This document shows positions 22,721 through 33,148 of a stretch of 64,000 nucleotides of DNA, one piece after another. The notes under the pieces were generated by a model. That model had not been told where the DNA came from and searched no databases. It saw nothing but the letters and a program-made list of their open reading frames with translations. The translations under genes and the position numbers were made by a program. How positions within the stretch are numbered: position 1 is the stretch's first letter; each line of letters begins with the position of its first letter. Source of the stretch: Halopseudomonas oceani (GTDB lineage Bacteria > Pseudomonadota > Gammaproteobacteria > Pseudomonadales > Pseudomonadaceae); NCBI RefSeq assembly GCF_002903165.1, contig NZ_PPSK01000017.1, positions 1 through 64,000 on the forward strand, read 5' to 3'.

Positions 22721-23578
22721 ATGTTCTCTGACAGCATAAGCTCCCGTTTGCCTTGCGGCATTCGGGAGCTTGATCTTTCTCATACCCGAATTATGGGTAT
22801 CCTCAATGTTACGCCAGACTCCTTTTCTGATGGTGGTCGCTTCAATCGCCTTGATGCTGCCTTGCAGCATGTAGAGCATATGATTGCGGCTGGCGCTGCC
22901 TTGATTGATGTTGGTGGTGAGTCGACGCGCCCGGGTGCCGAGCCGGTTTCCGTTGCGGAAGAGTTGCAGCGCGTGGTACCGGTGGTCGAGGCCATTGCTG
23001 CGCGCTTTGATGTTGTCATTTCGGTTGATACCAGCACACCTGAGGTGATGACTGCGTCTGCGGCGGCTGGCGCCGGGATGATCAATGACGTGCGGGCACT
23101 TGAGCGCCCAGGTGCGCTTGAGGCAGCGCGGGCGACCGGTCTGCCGGTGTGCCTGATGCATCGCCAGGGCGAGCCAGACATGATGCAGTTGGCTCCGCGC
23201 TATGCCAGTGTGCTGGATGAGGTGAATGCCTATCTGCAGTCAAGGGTTGAAGCGTGCGAAGAGGCTGGAATTGCTCGGGAGCGGCTGATTCTTGATCCTG
23301 GGTTTGGCTTCGGCAAAACGCTGGAACATAACCTCCAGTTGTTCGCGCACTTGCGTGATTTGCGGCCGTCGGGGTTGCCCGTGCTGGTTGGCGTATCGCG
23401 CAAAAGCATGATTGGGCAGGCGCTGGACCGTCCGGTGGATCAGCGTTTGTATGGCAGCCTCGCATTGGCTGCCCTGGCGACAGAAGCGGGTGCCGCTATA
23501 TTGCGCGTGCATGATGTTGCCGAGACCGCGGATGTGGTTCGCATGGTGGAAGTGGTCAACCGCGCCCGCCGATCCTAA
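22721..23578 (+). CDS. folP: Dihydropteroate synthase FolP
   Basis: A 285-aa folate-pathway enzyme joining p-aminobenzoate to hydroxymethyl-dihydropterin pyrophosphate. It is a TIM barrel with both signatures: MGILNVTPDSFSDGGRF and GAALIDVGGESTRPGAEPV. The later conserved segments DPGFGFGKTLEHN and VGVSRKSMIG bind pterin and phosphate. The ATG at 22721 has GAGG 5 nt upstream; the open frame upstream overlaps the ftsH tail and is not used. It is followed by glmM, the common ftsH-folP-glmM order. Confidence 0.97.
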   Translation: MFSDSISSRLPCGIRELDLSHTRIMGILNVTPDSFSDGGRFNRLDAALQHVEHMIAAGAALIDVGGESTRPGAEPVSVAEELQRVVPVVEAIAARFDVVISVDTSTPEVMTASAAAGAGMINDVRALERPGALEAARATGLPVCLMHRQGEPDMMQLAPRYASVLDEVNAYLQSRVEACEEAGIARERLILDPGFGFGKTLEHNLQLFAHLRDLRPSGLPVLVGVSRKSMIGQALDRPVDQRLYGSLALAALATEAGAAILRVHDVAETADVVRMVEVVNRARRS

Positions 23579-23603
23579 AAATCTCAAGCAGTAGAGTCTG
23601 TTC

Positions 23604-24947
23604 ATGGAAAAACGCTACTTTGGCACTGATGGTATCCGGGGTCGGGTTGGCAGCTCGCCGATTACGCCGGAGTTCATGCTTAAGCTTGGATGGGCGGTTG
23701 GTACTGCGTTTCGTCACCATGGTGGGTGCCGGGTCATTATTGGTAAGGACACGCGCATTTCGGGTTACATGTTCGAGTCAGCACTGGAAGCGGGGCTTTC
23801 GGCCGCAGGTGCTCATGTGCAATTGCTCGGACCGATGCCGACGCCGGCAATCGCCTATCTGACGCGTACCTTCATGGCTGATGTGGGCATCGTTATCAGT
23901 GCCTCGCACAATCCTTTCTATGATAATGGCATCAAGTTCTTCTCGGCGGTTGGCAGCAAGCTGCCCGATAGCCTGGAGTTAGAGATCGAGCGTCTGGTGG
24001 ACGAGCCAATGACGGTTGTCGACTCGGCGCAGCTCGGCAAGGTCTCGCGGGTCGAGGATGCCTCCGGGCGATACATCGAGTTCTGCAAAAGCAGTGTGCC
24101 TACCAGTACCAGCTTTAAGGGCTTCAAACTGGTTCTGGACTGTGCTCACGGCGCGACCTACAAGGTGGCACCGAGCGTCTTTCGCGAGCTGGGCGCTGAG
24201 GTCAAGGTGATCGGTGCTAGCCCGGATGGTCTGAACATCAATGAAGGTGTCGGCTCGACGCATATGGCGGCCCTGAGTCAGGCTGTGGTTGAGCACGAGG
24301 CTGATCTGGGCATCGCCTTTGATGGCGATGGCGATCGAGTGCTGATGGTGGATCATGCCGGCAACGAGGTGGATGGTGATGAGCTGCTGTACATCATTGC
24401 CCTGGATCTCCATGAGCGTGGCTTGCTGAGGGGCGGCGTGGCGGGAACGCTGATGACCAATCTCGGGCTTGAACTGGCGCTGCGCGAGCGAGATATTCCG
24501 TTCGTTCGGGCGAATGTCGGTGACCGTTATGTTATGGCTCAGCTGCGCGAGCGTGACTGGATTGTTGGTGGTGAGTCGTCCGGGCACATTGTCTGTCTGC
24601 ACCATACCTCCACTGGTGACGGCATCATTGCCGCACTGCAGGTGCTCAAGGCGTTGCAGAGCTCCGGCAGGACGCTGGCACAGGCGTGTGCCAGCATGCA
24701 CAAGTGCCCCCAGAAACTGATCAATGTGCGCTATGCACCTGGCGCCACGTCGCCGCTGGAGCAGTCTGCTGTCAAGGCGGCGGTAGTTGAGGCAGAGCAG
24801 CGCCTCGGTGAGGCCGGGCGTGTGCTGCTGCGTTTGTCTGGCACCGAGCCGCTGGTGCGGGTGATGGTTGAGGGGCAGGATGCCGCGCAGGTTGAGCGCG
24901 AAGCGGCTGCTCTGGCAGATGTTGTTGCGCAGATATTAAACGGATGA
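23604..24947 (+). CDS. glmM: Phosphoglucosamine mutase GlmM
   Basis: A 447-aa enzyme converting glucosamine-6-phosphate to glucosamine-1-phosphate for UDP-GlcNAc, hence peptidoglycan and LPS. The opening [12 protein letters not shown], the phosphoserine loop [13 protein letters not shown], the metal loop [13 protein letters not shown], the sugar loop GGESSGHIV and the C-terminal phosphate loop [15 protein letters not shown] are all present. Length is normal. Confidence 0.98.
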   Translation: MEKRYFGTDGIRGRVGSSPITPEFMLKLGWAVGTAFRHHGGCRVIIGKDTRISGYMFESALEAGLSAAGAHVQLLGPMPTPAIAYLTRTFMADVGIVISASHNPFYDNGIKFFSAVGSKLPDSLELEIERLVDEPMTVVDSAQLGKVSRVEDASGRYIEFCKSSVPTSTSFKGFKLVLDCAHGATYKVAPSVFRELGAEVKVIGASPDGLNINEGVGSTHMAALSQAVVEHEADLGIAFDGDGDRVLMVDHAGNEVDGDELLYIIALDLHERGLLRGGVAGTLMTNLGLELALRERDIPFVRANVGDRYVMAQLRERDWIVGGESSGHIVCLHHTSTGDGIIAALQVLKALQSSGRTLAQACASMHKCPQKLINVRYAPGATSPLEQSAVKAAVVEAEQRLGEAGRVLLRLSGTEPLVRVMVEGQDAAQVEREAAALADVVAQILNG

Positions 24948-25014
24948 AAAAGGCGGTTGTGTCGCTGATGCAACTTGGTTAAGATTGGCGCCCGCTTGGG
25001 TAGAGAGGTATGGC

Positions 25015-25773
25015 ATGCGACGTCCGCTAGTTGCCGGCAACTGGAAAATGCACGGTTCACGGCAGTCTGTAGATGCCTTGCTGAAAGCTCTGGTAGAGCA
25101 GGAATGGCCTGAAGGGGTTGAGCTGATGATTGCTCCCCCGGCGCTGTATGTTGATCGCTGTGTCGATCAGTTGCAGGGTTGCCCGGTAAAGGTGGGCGGC
25201 CAGAACTGCGCAACTCAGGCTGAGCCTGGAGCGTTGACCGGTGAGATATCTCCCGCTCAGCTGCGTGATGCAGGTTGTGCCTATGTGTTGGTTGGGCACT
25301 CCGAGCGTCGGACGCTGTTTGGTGAGACGGATGAAATCGTTCGTCGTAAGTTTGCAGCGGCCTTGGCGTGTGGTCTTCGGCCGGTTCTGTGTGTTGGCGA
25401 AAGCCAGGCAGAGCGTGATGAAGGTCGAACTGCTGATGTGGTTGGTCGGCAGTTGCAAGTGATTCTGGATGCCTTTGGCGTGGGTGGTTTGGCTGAAGGT
25501 GTAGTGGCGTATGAGCCTGTATGGGCTATCGGCACGGGCTTGACGGCAACGCCTGAGCAGGCTCAGGATGTGCACGCAATGATTCGGGCGCGACTGGCCA
25601 TGCTTGATGATGAGCAGGCTCAGGAGGTTCGCATCGTGTACGGCGGCAGTGTTAAGGCAGAGAATGCCGAAGCGTTGTTCGCAATGCCGGATATCGATGG
25701 GGGGCTCATTGGTGGAGCCTCTCTGAACGCAGAAGAGTTTGGTGCGATCGCTCGCGCCGCTGGACGAGTGTAA
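25015..25773 (+). CDS. tpiA: Triosephosphate isomerase TpiA
   Basis: A 252-aa glycolytic enzyme. Catalytic residues are visible: Lys in GNWKMHGS, His in VLVGHSERR, Glu in [13 protein letters not shown] and the phosphate loop GGSVKAENA. The ATG at 25015 has GAGAGG 6 nt upstream and gives the family N-terminus; an upstream in-frame GTG-like extension is rejected. The TAA stop overlaps the secG ATG (TAATG), so expression is coupled. Confidence 0.98.
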   Translation: MRRPLVAGNWKMHGSRQSVDALLKALVEQEWPEGVELMIAPPALYVDRCVDQLQGCPVKVGGQNCATQAEPGALTGEISPAQLRDAGCAYVLVGHSERRTLFGETDEIVRRKFAAALACGLRPVLCVGESQAERDEGRTADVVGRQLQVILDAFGVGGLAEGVVAYEPVWAIGTGLTATPEQAQDVHAMIRARLAMLDDEQAQEVRIVYGGSVKAENAEALFAMPDIDGGLIGGASLNAEEFGAIARAAGRV

Positions 25774-26168
25774 TGATTGAGACCGTGATTGTAGTGCTGC
25801 ACCTGCTGGTTGCCATTGGCGTGGTTGGCCTGGTACTCATGCAGCAGGGTAAGGGTGCAGAAGCTGGCGCCTCCTTTGGCTCCGGTGCCTCTGCTACCGT
25901 ATTTGGCAGTCAGGGTTCCGGTACGTTTTTGAGTCGCGTAACCGCGGTTCTTGCAACGGTGTTTTTTCTGACCTCGCTGGGTCTGGCGTATTACGCCAGC
26001 CATAAAGCTGATGCTGCTGTTGAGGCTGGTTTGCCGGCTCCGGCGTTGCAGGTCGAACAGCAGGCTCCGGCCCTGATCGATGAAGATGTTCCGGTTCTGG
26101 AGCAGGATGTTGCTCCGCTGGATGTGCCGGATACGGTCGGCGAAGAGGTTCCGCCGGCAGTCGAATAA
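25773..26168 (+). CDS. secG: Protein translocase subunit SecG
   Basis: A 131-aa inner-membrane subunit of SecYEG. There are two TM helices (about residues 3-23 and 52-73) joined by the conserved cytoplasmic loop [19 protein letters not shown]. The C-terminal 50 residues are an Ala/Pro/Glu/Asp-rich low-complexity tail, longer than the E. coli protein but usual in Pseudomonas. It overlaps tpiA by one base and precedes tRNA-Leu. Confidence 0.95.
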   Translation: MIETVIVVLHLLVAIGVVGLVLMQQGKGAEAGASFGSGASATVFGSQGSGTFLSRVTAVLATVFFLTSLGLAYYASHKADAAVEAGLPAPALQVEQQAPALIDEDVPVLEQDVAPLDVPDTVGEEVPPAVE

Positions 26169-26194
26169 GCGTCGGTGCTGGCAGTAAAAGTTTT

Positions 26195-26279
26195 GCGGAA
26201 GTGGTGGAATTGGTAGACACGCTATCTTGAGGGGGTAGTGCCTTAGGGTGTATGGGTTCGAGTCCCATCTTCCGCACCA
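26195..26279 (+). tRNA. tRNA-Leu (GAG)
   Basis: An 85-nt class II tRNA with a GCGGAAG/CTTCCGC acceptor, encoded CCA, D-loop AATTGGTAGACAC, anticodon loop CTTGAGG (GAG), a short variable arm and T-loop TTCGAGT. The position after secG matches E. coli and Pseudomonas. Confidence 0.97.
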
Positions 26280-26283
26280 TCTA

Positions 26284-26317
26284 CAGGGGTCTGAATGCTC
26301 AGGCCCCTGTTTCTTTT
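26284..26317 (+). terminator. Terminator after tRNA-Leu
   Basis: CAGGGGTCTGA / TCAGGCCCCTG, an 11-bp stem with one G-U pair and an ATGC loop, followed by TTTCTTTTTC. Confidence 0.8.
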
Positions 26318-26386
26318 TCAGGGGTGAATGGGTGTGCCGGTTGTCTTGTTGGCTCGGCAGACGTATAATTCACGCCCTAGATTCGA

Positions 26387-26463
<77 letters not shown>

Positions 26464-26472
26464 GTATCAAAG

Positions 26473-26493
26473 GCCCCTTTTAAGGGGCTTTTT
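26473..26493 (+). terminator. Terminator after tRNA-fMet
   Basis: GCCCCTT / AAGGGGC stem with a 2-nt centre, followed by T5. It probably limits but does not abolish read-through into rimP. Confidence 0.75.
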
Positions 26494-26545
26494 GTTAGGT
26501 TTCTATCGCGGTTTTATTTTTGTGCAGGCTGCGATGTTAACGGTC

Positions 26546-26603
26546 TCTGGGCTTCGCCTGCGCGAAGCGGCCAGACTCACGATGGGCTTAAGGCCCATTT
26601 TTT
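26546..26603 (+). promoter_or_regulatory. Two hairpins in the rimP-nusA-infB leader
   Basis: Hairpin 1: TCTGG-GCTTCGC (26546-26557) pairs with GCGAAGC (26562-26568) and CCAGA (26571-26575), with a 2-nt bulge. Hairpin 2: ATGGGC (26582-26587) / GCCCAT (26593-26598) runs into T6, forming an intrinsic terminator 30 nt before rimP. NusA controls its own operon in E. coli, so this terminator is a plausible feedback point; that link is inference. Confidence 0.6.
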
Positions 26604-26631
26604 ATTCATGCGGCAAATATAGGCGGTGAGC

Positions 26632-27087
26632 GTGTCCGGCAAAGTGACTGAGTTGGAGGCCCTGCTGGTCCCGGTCGTCGAGGCATTGGGGTATACCTGC
26701 TGGGGTATTGAATATCTGTCCCAGGGGAAGCACACCCTGCTGCGCGTATATATCGACCATCCGGACGGCGTTAGCGTGGACGCTTGTGCCGCCGTCAGCC
26801 GCCAGGCCAGCGCTGTGCTGGATGTCGAGGACCCGATTTCCGGTGACTATACCCTGGAGGTTTCTTCTCCGGGCATGGATCGCCCGCTGTTTACCCTGCA
26901 GCAATATGCAGACTGCGCCGGTGAGCAAGCAAAGATCAGGCTGCGTACCCCCTATGAGGGCCGCCGCAATTTTCAGGGTGTGATTCGCGGAGTGGAGGGT
27001 GATGAAGTCATCCTGCAAGTGGACGAGCACGAGTACCTACTGCCCATCGATTCGATCGATAAGGGCAACATCATTCCGCGGTATTGA
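26632..27087 (+). CDS. rimP: Ribosome maturation factor RimP
   Basis: A 151-aa factor needed for 30S assembly, binding near S12. The N-terminal alpha/beta domain ([59 protein letters not shown]) and the C-terminal SH3-like barrel ([18 protein letters not shown]) are clear. The GTG at 26632 was chosen because it aligns with the family N-terminus and has AGGCGG 5 nt upstream; a GTG two codons earlier is also possible. First protein gene of rimP-nusA-infB. Confidence 0.95.
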   Translation: MSGKVTELEALLVPVVEALGYTCWGIEYLSQGKHTLLRVYIDHPDGVSVDACAAVSRQASAVLDVEDPISGDYTLEVSSPGMDRPLFTLQQYADCAGEQAKIRLRTPYEGRRNFQGVIRGVEGDEVILQVDEHEYLLPIDSIDKGNIIPRY

Positions 27088-27138
27088 ACAAATTTCGGGC
27101 TGCATAAGCCCAATGGACGGCGTTAGGCGAGGCATACG

Positions 27139-28620
27139 ATGAGCAAAGAAGTGTTGCTGGTTGTGGAATCCGTTTCCAACGAAAAGGGTGTTCCACCCGG
27201 GGTAATCTTTGAAGCGCTTGAGCTGGCACTGGCAACGGCGACCAAGAAGCGTTACGAAGACGAAGTGGATGTGCGCGTGTCGATCAACCGTCATACCGGC
27301 GACTACGACACTTATCGCCGTTGGGCGGTCGTGGCAGACGAAAACTTCGACGATCCGGCTATTCAACTGACGCTGGACCAGGCGCAGGAACGTGATGCGG
27401 ATCTGAAGATCGGCGACGAAGTCGAAGAGAAAATCGAGTCGGTCGAGTTTGGCCGTATTGCCGCGCAGATCGCTAAACAGGTTATTGTCCAGAAGGTCCG
27501 TGAAGCAGAGCGCGCGCAGGTCGTTGACGCCTACCGCGACCGTCTGGGCGAGATCATCAGCGGCACTGTCAAGAAAGTGACCCGCGACAACGTTATCGTT
27601 GATCTGGGTAACAACGCTGAGGCCGTGTTGCCGCGCGAAGAAATGATCCCGCGTGAAACCTTCCGCACCGGCACCCGTATCCGTGCCCTGCTCAAGGACA
27701 TCCGCACCGAGAATCGCGGCCCGCAGCTCGTATTGTCCCGCGCCTGCCCGGAAATGATCATCGAGCTGTTCCGCATCGAGGTGCCGGAAATCGCCGAAGA
27801 GTTGATCGAGGTTATGGGGGCTGCCCGTGATCCGGGGTCGCGCGCCAAGATCGCCGTCCGCTCCAAGGACAAACGCATTGATCCGCAAGGTGCCTGTATC
27901 GGTATGCGCGGTTCACGAGTCCAGGCGGTGTCCGGCGAGCTCGGTGGCGAGCGCGTTGATATCGTTCTGTGGGACGACAATCTGGCCCAGTTCGTCATCA
28001 ACGCGATGGCGCCGGCAGAGGTAGCGTCCATTATTCTGGACGAAGATACCCAGACCATTGATCTGGCGGTTGCAGAAGACAACCTGGCCCAGGCCATTGG
28101 TCGTAATGGTCAAAACGTTCGTCTGGCCAGTCAGCTGACCGGCTGGACCCTGAACGTAATGACCGAAGATGACATCCGTGCCAAGCAGGAAGCCGAGACT
28201 GGCGACGTACTGCGTAACTTCGTTGACGAGCTGGATGTCGATGAAGAAGTGGCACAGATGCTGGTTGAGGAAGGTTTCACCACGCTGGAAGAAGTGGCCT
28301 ATGTGCCGATGGAAGAGCTGCTCGAAATTGACGGTTTCGATGAAGACATCGTTAATGAGCTTCGGGCACGCGCCAAGGACCGTCTGCTGACCAAGGCGAT
28401 CGCCAACGAGGAGAAGCTTGAAGAAGCGCAGCCGGCTGACGACCTGCTGAATATGGATGGTATGGACCGCGCGCTGGCTTTCCAGCTGGCGGCCAATGGC
28501 ATCCTGACGATGGAAGATCTGGCCGAGCAGTCCGTTGACGACCTGCTCGACATCGACAGTATCGATGAAGAGCGTGCTGCGGCTTTGATCATGGCAGCCC
28601 GCGCCCCCTGGTTTGAATAA
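27139..28620 (+). CDS. nusA: Transcription termination/antitermination factor NusA
   Basis: A 493-aa RNA polymerase-binding factor. In order: N-terminal polymerase-binding domain (1-130), S1 domain ([20 protein letters not shown]), two KH domains ([20 protein letters not shown] and [20 protein letters not shown]), and two acidic C-terminal repeats ([20 protein letters not shown] and [20 protein letters not shown]) like those that contact the alpha subunit in E. coli. The ATG has GGCGAGGC upstream. Cotranscribed with rimP and infB. Confidence 0.98.
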   Translation: MSKEVLLVVESVSNEKGVPPGVIFEALELALATATKKRYEDEVDVRVSINRHTGDYDTYRRWAVVADENFDDPAIQLTLDQAQERDADLKIGDEVEEKIESVEFGRIAAQIAKQVIVQKVREAERAQVVDAYRDRLGEIISGTVKKVTRDNVIVDLGNNAEAVLPREEMIPRETFRTGTRIRALLKDIRTENRGPQLVLSRACPEMIIELFRIEVPEIAEELIEVMGAARDPGSRAKIAVRSKDKRIDPQGACIGMRGSRVQAVSGELGGERVDIVLWDDNLAQFVINAMAPAEVASIILDEDTQTIDLAVAEDNLAQAIGRNGQNVRLASQLTGWTLNVMTEDDIRAKQEAETGDVLRNFVDELDVDEEVAQMLVEEGFTTLEEVAYVPMEELLEIDGFDEDIVNELRARAKDRLLTKAIANEEKLEEAQPADDLLNMDGMDRALAFQLAANGILTMEDLAEQSVDDLLDIDSIDEERAAALIMAARAPWFE

Positions 28621-28683
28621 CCGGTCGGAATCGACGAGATCCCCCCTGCGGTGACGCACGGACCCGACTGAGGAGAGAAGTGA

Positions 28684-31194
28684 ATGGCGGAAGTGACGGT
28701 CAAACAATTGGCTGATGAGGTAGGTACTCCGGTAGAGCGCCTGCTGCAACAGATGCAAGAAGCGGGACTCTCGCAGACTGGCCCTGCCCAGGCGGTCAGC
28801 GATGATGAGAAACAAACCCTGCTGGCGTTCCTGAAGAGCGCCCATGGTGATTCCGGCTCCGAGCCGCGCAAGATTACCCTCAAGCGCAAAACGGTTAGCA
28901 CCCTGAAGGTAGCCGGCAGCAAGACAGTTAACGTCGAAGTGCGTAAGAAGCGCACTTACGTCAAACGCGAGCCGGCTGATCTGGAAGCCGAGCGTCAGCG
29001 CGAGCTGGAGCAGTTGCGTGCCGCTGAAGAGGCCCGTCAGCAAGCAGCCGAGGCTGAGGCCAAGCGCCAGGCTGAGGAAGCTGCGCGTCTTGAAGCCGAG
29101 GCAGAGGCCAAGCGTCAGGCAGAAGCGGCTGCGGCCGCTACCGTCGCGCAACCGGCCGTGGCTGCGGTAGAGGCGGCTCCGGCCCCGCAACCGACTGAGG
29201 CTGCACAGGCTGCTGCTGAGCACCACAAGAAGAAAGAAGAAAGCCGCCGTAAGGCGCGCGAAGAGGAAGAAGAGCGCGGTCGCAAGCGTGCGGGCGGTCA
29301 TGGTGGAAAAGACAAGGCGCGTCACGCTCCGCGCATTTCGGTTGATGAAGAAGCCGAAACCCGTCGTCGTGGTGGCGGTGGCAAGCTGAAAGCTGGCAAG
29401 AAGCGCAATCAGCATGGCTTTGAAAAACCCACCGGTCCGGTTGTTCGTGAAGTTGTAATTGGTGAGACCATCACTGTTGCCGAACTGGCGCAGAAGATGT
29501 CGGTCAAGGCGGCCGAAGTCATCAAGTACATGTTCAAGAACGGCACCATGGTGACTATCAACCAGGTGCTGGATCAGGACACCGCCTCCATCGTCGCCGA
29601 AGACATGGGCCACAAGGTCAAGCAGGTTCGCGAGAGCGATCTGGAAGACAAGCTGGTTGAATCCATGGTTCACGAAGGTGAAGAAGTCAGCCGCGCCCCG
29701 GTTGTTACCGTCATGGGCCACGTTGACCACGGTAAGACCTCGCTGCTCGACTATATCCGTCGCGCCAAGGTTGCGTCTGGCGAAGCTGGCGGCATTACCC
29801 AGCACATCGGCGCCTACCACGTCGAAACCGATCGCGGCATGGTTACCTTCCTGGATACTCCCGGTCACGCGGCGTTTACCGCTATGCGTGCCCGCGGTGC
29901 CAAGGCGACCGACATCGTGATTCTGGTTGTGGCAGCCGACGACGGCGTGATGCCACAGACCGAGGAAGCGATTCAGCACGCCAAGGCTGCTGGTGTTCCG
30001 GTCGTTGTTGCGATCAACAAGATGGACAAGGAAGACGCTGACCCGGATCGCATCAAGAACGATCTGGCCGCCCGCGAGGTTATTCCGGAGGAGTGGGGTG
30101 GCGACACCATGTTCGTTCCGGTTTCCGCCAAGGCCGGTACCGGTATCGAAGAGCTGCTTGAAGCGGTTCTGCTGCAAGCCGAAGTACTTGAGCTGAAGGC
30201 TCAGCCATCTGCTCCAGGCCGTGGTGTAGTAGTCGAATCCCGCCTCGACAAGGGCCGTGGCCCGGTTGCGACCGTACTGGTTCAGAACGGCACTCTGCGT
30301 CAGGGTGACGTGGTACTGGCTGGCGTCAACTATGGCCGCGTACGGGCAATGCTCGACGAGAACGGTCAGCCGATCAAGGAAGCCGGTCCATCTATTCCGG
30401 TCGAGATTCTCGGCCTTGATGGTACGCCGGATGCCGGTGACGAGCTCAACGTTGTTGTCGACGAGAAAAAGGCCCGCGAAGTCGCTCTGTTCCGTCAGGG
30501 CAAGTTCCGCGAGATCAAGCTGGCACGTCAGCACTCGGCCAAGCTGGAAAACATGTTCGAAAGCATGGGCCAGGACGAGAAGAAGACCCTCAACGTCGTG
30601 CTCAAGGCGGACGTTCGTGGCTCGCTGGAAGCCTTGCAGGGGTCGCTGGTCGACCTGGGCAACGACGAAGTGCAGGTCAAGATCGTTTCCGGCGGCGTTG
30701 GTGGTATCACCGAGACCGACGCGAACCTTGCGTTGGCTTCCAACGCGGTGATCTTCGGCTTTAACGTTCGTGCTGATGCGGCTGCTCGCAAGATTATCGA
30801 GACCGAAGGTCTGGACCTGCGCTACTACAGCGTCATCTACGAAATCATCGACGACGTCAAAAAGGCGCTGTCCGGTATGCTCGGCAGCGATGTGCGCGAG
30901 CAGATTCTGGGTGTCGCCGAAGTGCGTGATGTGTTCCGTTCGCCGAAGTTTGGCGCGGTGGCCGGCTGTATGGTTATCGAAGGCACCGTGCACCGCAATC
31001 GTCCGATTCGCGTTCTGCGCGAAGACGTTGTTATCTACGAAGGTGAGCTGGAGTCCCTGCGTCGCTTCAAGGATGACGTTGCTGAAGTACGTAACGGCAT
31101 GGAGTGCGGTATCGGCGTCAAGAACTACAACGACGTTCGTCCCGGTGACCGTATCGAGGTCTTCGAGCGTGTTCAGGTACAGCGCAGTCTGTAA
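28684..31194 (+). CDS. infB: Translation initiation factor IF-2
   Basis: An 836-aa GTPase that positions fMet-tRNA on the 30S and promotes subunit joining. The N-terminal IF2N domain ([20 protein letters not shown]) is followed by a long Ala/Glu/Lys/Arg-rich linker (about residues 95-240). The G domain has [17 protein letters not shown] and [11 protein letters not shown]. Domains II-IV end with the fMet-tRNA-binding C2 ([20 protein letters not shown]). The initiator tRNA gene lies at the start of the same gene cluster. A strong hairpin separates it from rbfA. Confidence 0.98.
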   Translation: MAEVTVKQLADEVGTPVERLLQQMQEAGLSQTGPAQAVSDDEKQTLLAFLKSAHGDSGSEPRKITLKRKTVSTLKVAGSKTVNVEVRKKRTYVKREPADLEAERQRELEQLRAAEEARQQAAEAEAKRQAEEAARLEAEAEAKRQAEAAAAATVAQPAVAAVEAAPAPQPTEAAQAAAEHHKKKEESRRKAREEEEERGRKRAGGHGGKDKARHAPRISVDEEAETRRRGGGGKLKAGKKRNQHGFEKPTGPVVREVVIGETITVAELAQKMSVKAAEVIKYMFKNGTMVTINQVLDQDTASIVAEDMGHKVKQVRESDLEDKLVESMVHEGEEVSRAPVVTVMGHVDHGKTSLLDYIRRAKVASGEAGGITQHIGAYHVETDRGMVTFLDTPGHAAFTAMRARGAKATDIVILVVAADDGVMPQTEEAIQHAKAAGVPVVVAINKMDKEDADPDRIKNDLAAREVIPEEWGGDTMFVPVSAKAGTGIEELLEAVLLQAEVLELKAQPSAPGRGVVVESRLDKGRGPVATVLVQNGTLRQGDVVLAGVNYGRVRAMLDENGQPIKEAGPSIPVEILGLDGTPDAGDELNVVVDEKKAREVALFRQGKFREIKLARQHSAKLENMFESMGQDEKKTLNVVLKADVRGSLEALQGSLVDLGNDEVQVKIVSGGVGGITETDANLALASNAVIFGFNVRADAAARKIIETEGLDLRYYSVIYEIIDDVKKALSGMLGSDVREQILGVAEVRDVFRSPKFGAVAGCMVIEGTVHRNRPIRVLREDVVIYEGELESLRRFKDDVAEVRNGMECGIGVKNYNDVRPGDRIEVFERVQVQRSL

Positions 31195-31233
31195 CAGCAC
31201 AGCGGCGGGCTTCCGGCTCGCCGCCTGACATTC

Positions 31234-31274
31234 GCGACAAACTCCGGTCTGCCTGGCAGCCCGGAGTTTGTCGC
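31234..31274 (+). other. Strong RNA hairpin between infB and rbfA
   Basis: GCGACAAACTCCGG (31234-31247) and CCGGAGTTTGTCGC (31261-31274) form a perfect 14-bp stem with a 13-nt loop. A smaller stem (GCGGCG/CGCCGC) lies just before it. There is no U-tract, so it is more likely an RNase III or stability element, or a brake on rbfA translation, than a terminator. It ends 14 nt before the rbfA ATG. Confidence 0.65.
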
Positions 31275-31288
31275 TTGAGATGGTTAAT

Positions 31289-31675
31289 ATGGCAAGAGAA
31301 TACAGTCGTACCCAGCGTGTGGCGGATCAGATGCAGCGTGAATTGGCGCAACTGATTCAGCGCGAGGTGCGTGATCCCCGTCTAGGTATGGTCACCGTGA
31401 CCGCAGTTGAGGTCAGTCGTGACATGTCCCACGCCAAGGTGTTCGTCACCCTGATGAACCGCGACAGCGCCGAGGAAATCGCCCTGAACCTTGAGATCCT
31501 CAAGGACGCCGCTGGCTATCTGCGCATGCTGCTTGGGCGCGCGATGAAGCTGCGCACCATTCCTAGCCTGCATTTCCAGTATGACGAGAGCATTCGCCGT
31601 GGCGTGCACCTGTCTTCGCTGATCGAGCGTGCGGTTGCCGAGGATCGTCAGCACGACGAGAGCGACAAGGAGTAA
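31289..31675 (+). CDS. rbfA: Ribosome-binding factor RbfA
   Basis: A 128-aa 30S maturation and cold-adaptation factor with a KH-like fold. Family segments are [40 protein letters not shown] and the C-terminal [20 protein letters not shown]. The ATG at 31289 aligns with the family start; in-frame TTG (31268) and ATG (31280) lie upstream. truB begins 3 bp after the stop codon. Confidence 0.96.
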   Translation: MAREYSRTQRVADQMQRELAQLIQREVRDPRLGMVTVTAVEVSRDMSHAKVFVTLMNRDSAEEIALNLEILKDAAGYLRMLLGRAMKLRTIPSLHFQYDESIRRGVHLSSLIERAVAEDRQHDESDKE

Positions 31676-31678
31676 GGC

Positions 31679-32599
31679 GTGGCGGGAGCGAAGAGCAAGC
31701 GTCGTTCCATCGACGGCATCCTGATTTTCGACAAGCCGCTGGGCATGAGCTCAAACGCGGCCCTGCAGAAGGTACGCTGGCTGTTCAACGCCAACAAGGG
31801 TGGCCATACCGGCAGCCTTGATCCGTTGGCTACTGGCGTGCTGCCTCTGTGCCTGGGTGAGGCAACCAAATTTTCCCAGTATCTGCTGGACGCTGACAAG
31901 GCGTATGTCACCGAGGCGCGTTTGGGCATGACCACTGCTACCGGTGACGCTGAAGGTGACGTGCTGGAGATGAAGCCGGTCAATGTTGCACTGGCTGATG
32001 TTGAAGCCGTGCTGCCGCGCTTTACTGGTGAGATTGACCAGGTGCCGCCAATGTACTCGGCGCTCAAGCATGAAGGTCAGCCGCTGTACAAACTGGCCCG
32101 CGCCGGTGAAACCATTGAGCGCAAGGCCCGCACCATTACCATCAGCGAGCTGAAGGTACTTGGTCTGAAAGGAGACCGTCTGCAGCTGGAAGTACACTGC
32201 AGCAAGGGGACCTACATTCGCAGTCTGGTTGAAGACATTGGCGCGGCGCTCGGTTGCGGCGCACATGTCGCGGCGCTGCGTCGGATCAAGGCAGGGCCAT
32301 TTGACCTGACCCAGTCGGTCACGCTCGAAGCGCTTGAGGCACTGCATGCCGAGGGCGGCCCGGAGGCGCTGGATCATCTGCTGCTGCCGATGGACAGCGG
32401 TCTGGAAGACTGGCCGATTTTGGATCTCACCGAGCAGACGGCCTACTACCTGAACCACGGTCAGGCGGTACGCGTGCCCGGCAGTCCGGCGTTTGGGAAA
32501 GTACGGCTGCGCGATGCCAGTGGCCGTTTCCTCGGCATTGGCGAAATGACTGACGATGCGCGTGTAGCGCCCAAGCGCTTACTGCGCTTCGAGCCCTGA
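31679..32599 (+). CDS. truB: tRNA pseudouridine-55 synthase TruB
   Basis: A 306-aa enzyme making pseudouridine 55 in the T-loop of tRNAs. The catalytic aspartate lies in [38 protein letters not shown], the [19 protein letters not shown] substrate loop and a C-terminal PUA-like domain ([10 protein letters not shown] onward) are visible. The GTG start has AAGGAG in the preceding rbfA end. Normal length. Confidence 0.97.
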   Translation: MAGAKSKRRSIDGILIFDKPLGMSSNAALQKVRWLFNANKGGHTGSLDPLATGVLPLCLGEATKFSQYLLDADKAYVTEARLGMTTATGDAEGDVLEMKPVNVALADVEAVLPRFTGEIDQVPPMYSALKHEGQPLYKLARAGETIERKARTITISELKVLGLKGDRLQLEVHCSKGTYIRSLVEDIGAALGCGAHVAALRRIKAGPFDLTQSVTLEALEALHAEGGPEALDHLLLPMDSGLEDWPILDLTEQTAYYLNHGQAVRVPGSPAFGKVRLRDASGRFLGIGEMTDDARVAPKRLLRFEP

Positions 32600-32790
32600 G
32601 ACCCTGCGGTCTGCGCGGGCAAGTAGTCGCATAGAATTGGGCTGAATCCCCGGGCATTCGGGAGTATGATTCGGCATGGAGTTGACCCGATAGCGGGTCG
32701 CCACGAGGGTGGCTGTCAACAGGCATGGTCATTCCTCGATTTAAAACACGGGACACTGGTCCCGGCCTGTTACCTCAGAGGAAATTTGAG

Positions 32791-33060
32791 ATGTCACTGA
32801 GTGTTGAAGAAAAAGCTGCAATCGTTGCCGAGTACAAGCGTGCTGAAGGTGATACCGGTTCTCCCGAAGTCCAAGTCGCTCTGTTGACTGCAAACATCAA
32901 CAAGCTGCAAGGCCACTTCAAGGAAAACAAAAAGGATCACCACTCGCGCCGTGGTCTGATTCGCATGGTTAACCAGCGTCGCAAGCTGCTGGACTACCTG
33001 AAGTCGAAAGACCTGTCTCGTTACAGCGCTCTGATCAGCAGTCTGGGTCTGCGTCGCTAA
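32791..33060 (+). CDS. rpsO: 30S ribosomal protein S15
   Basis: An 89-aa primary 16S-binding protein with the family signature ([21 protein letters not shown], then RRKLLDYLK). The ATG at 32791 follows AGAGGAA; the open frame upstream is leader. The 190-nt leader contains two small stems (GACCC/GGGTC and GCCAC/GTGGC) near 32685-32715. S15 represses its own mRNA in E. coli through a leader pseudoknot, so these may serve the same end; this is inference. Confidence 0.98.
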   Translation: MSLSVEEKAAIVAEYKRAEGDTGSPEVQVALLTANINKLQGHFKENKKDHHSRRGLIRMVNQRRKLLDYLKSKDLSRYSALISSLGLRR

Positions 33061-33077
33061 GACCAGCCCCGTTTGGA

Positions 33078-33104
33078 CATGGCCGGGTCCGATCCCCGGC
33101 CATG
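33078..33104 (+). other. Hairpin between rpsO and pnp
   Basis: CATGGCCGGG (33078-33087) / CCCGGCCATG (33095-33104), a perfect 10-bp stem with a 7-nt loop and no long U-tract. In E. coli an RNase III-cut hairpin at this junction lets PNPase control its own mRNA; this stem is in the equivalent place. Confidence 0.6.
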
Positions 33105-33148
33105 CCCAGAGTTTCCCCCAAAGGCAAAAAGAAGAGAGAGAAGACACC

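Noticed and set aside
27913-31200. A 1095-aa open frame antisense to nusA and infB
   Set aside because: It is the mirror of strongly coding, GC-biased codons in infB/nusA. Its protein is low-complexity Leu/Arg/His-rich, it has no start signals, and the sense genes are certain.
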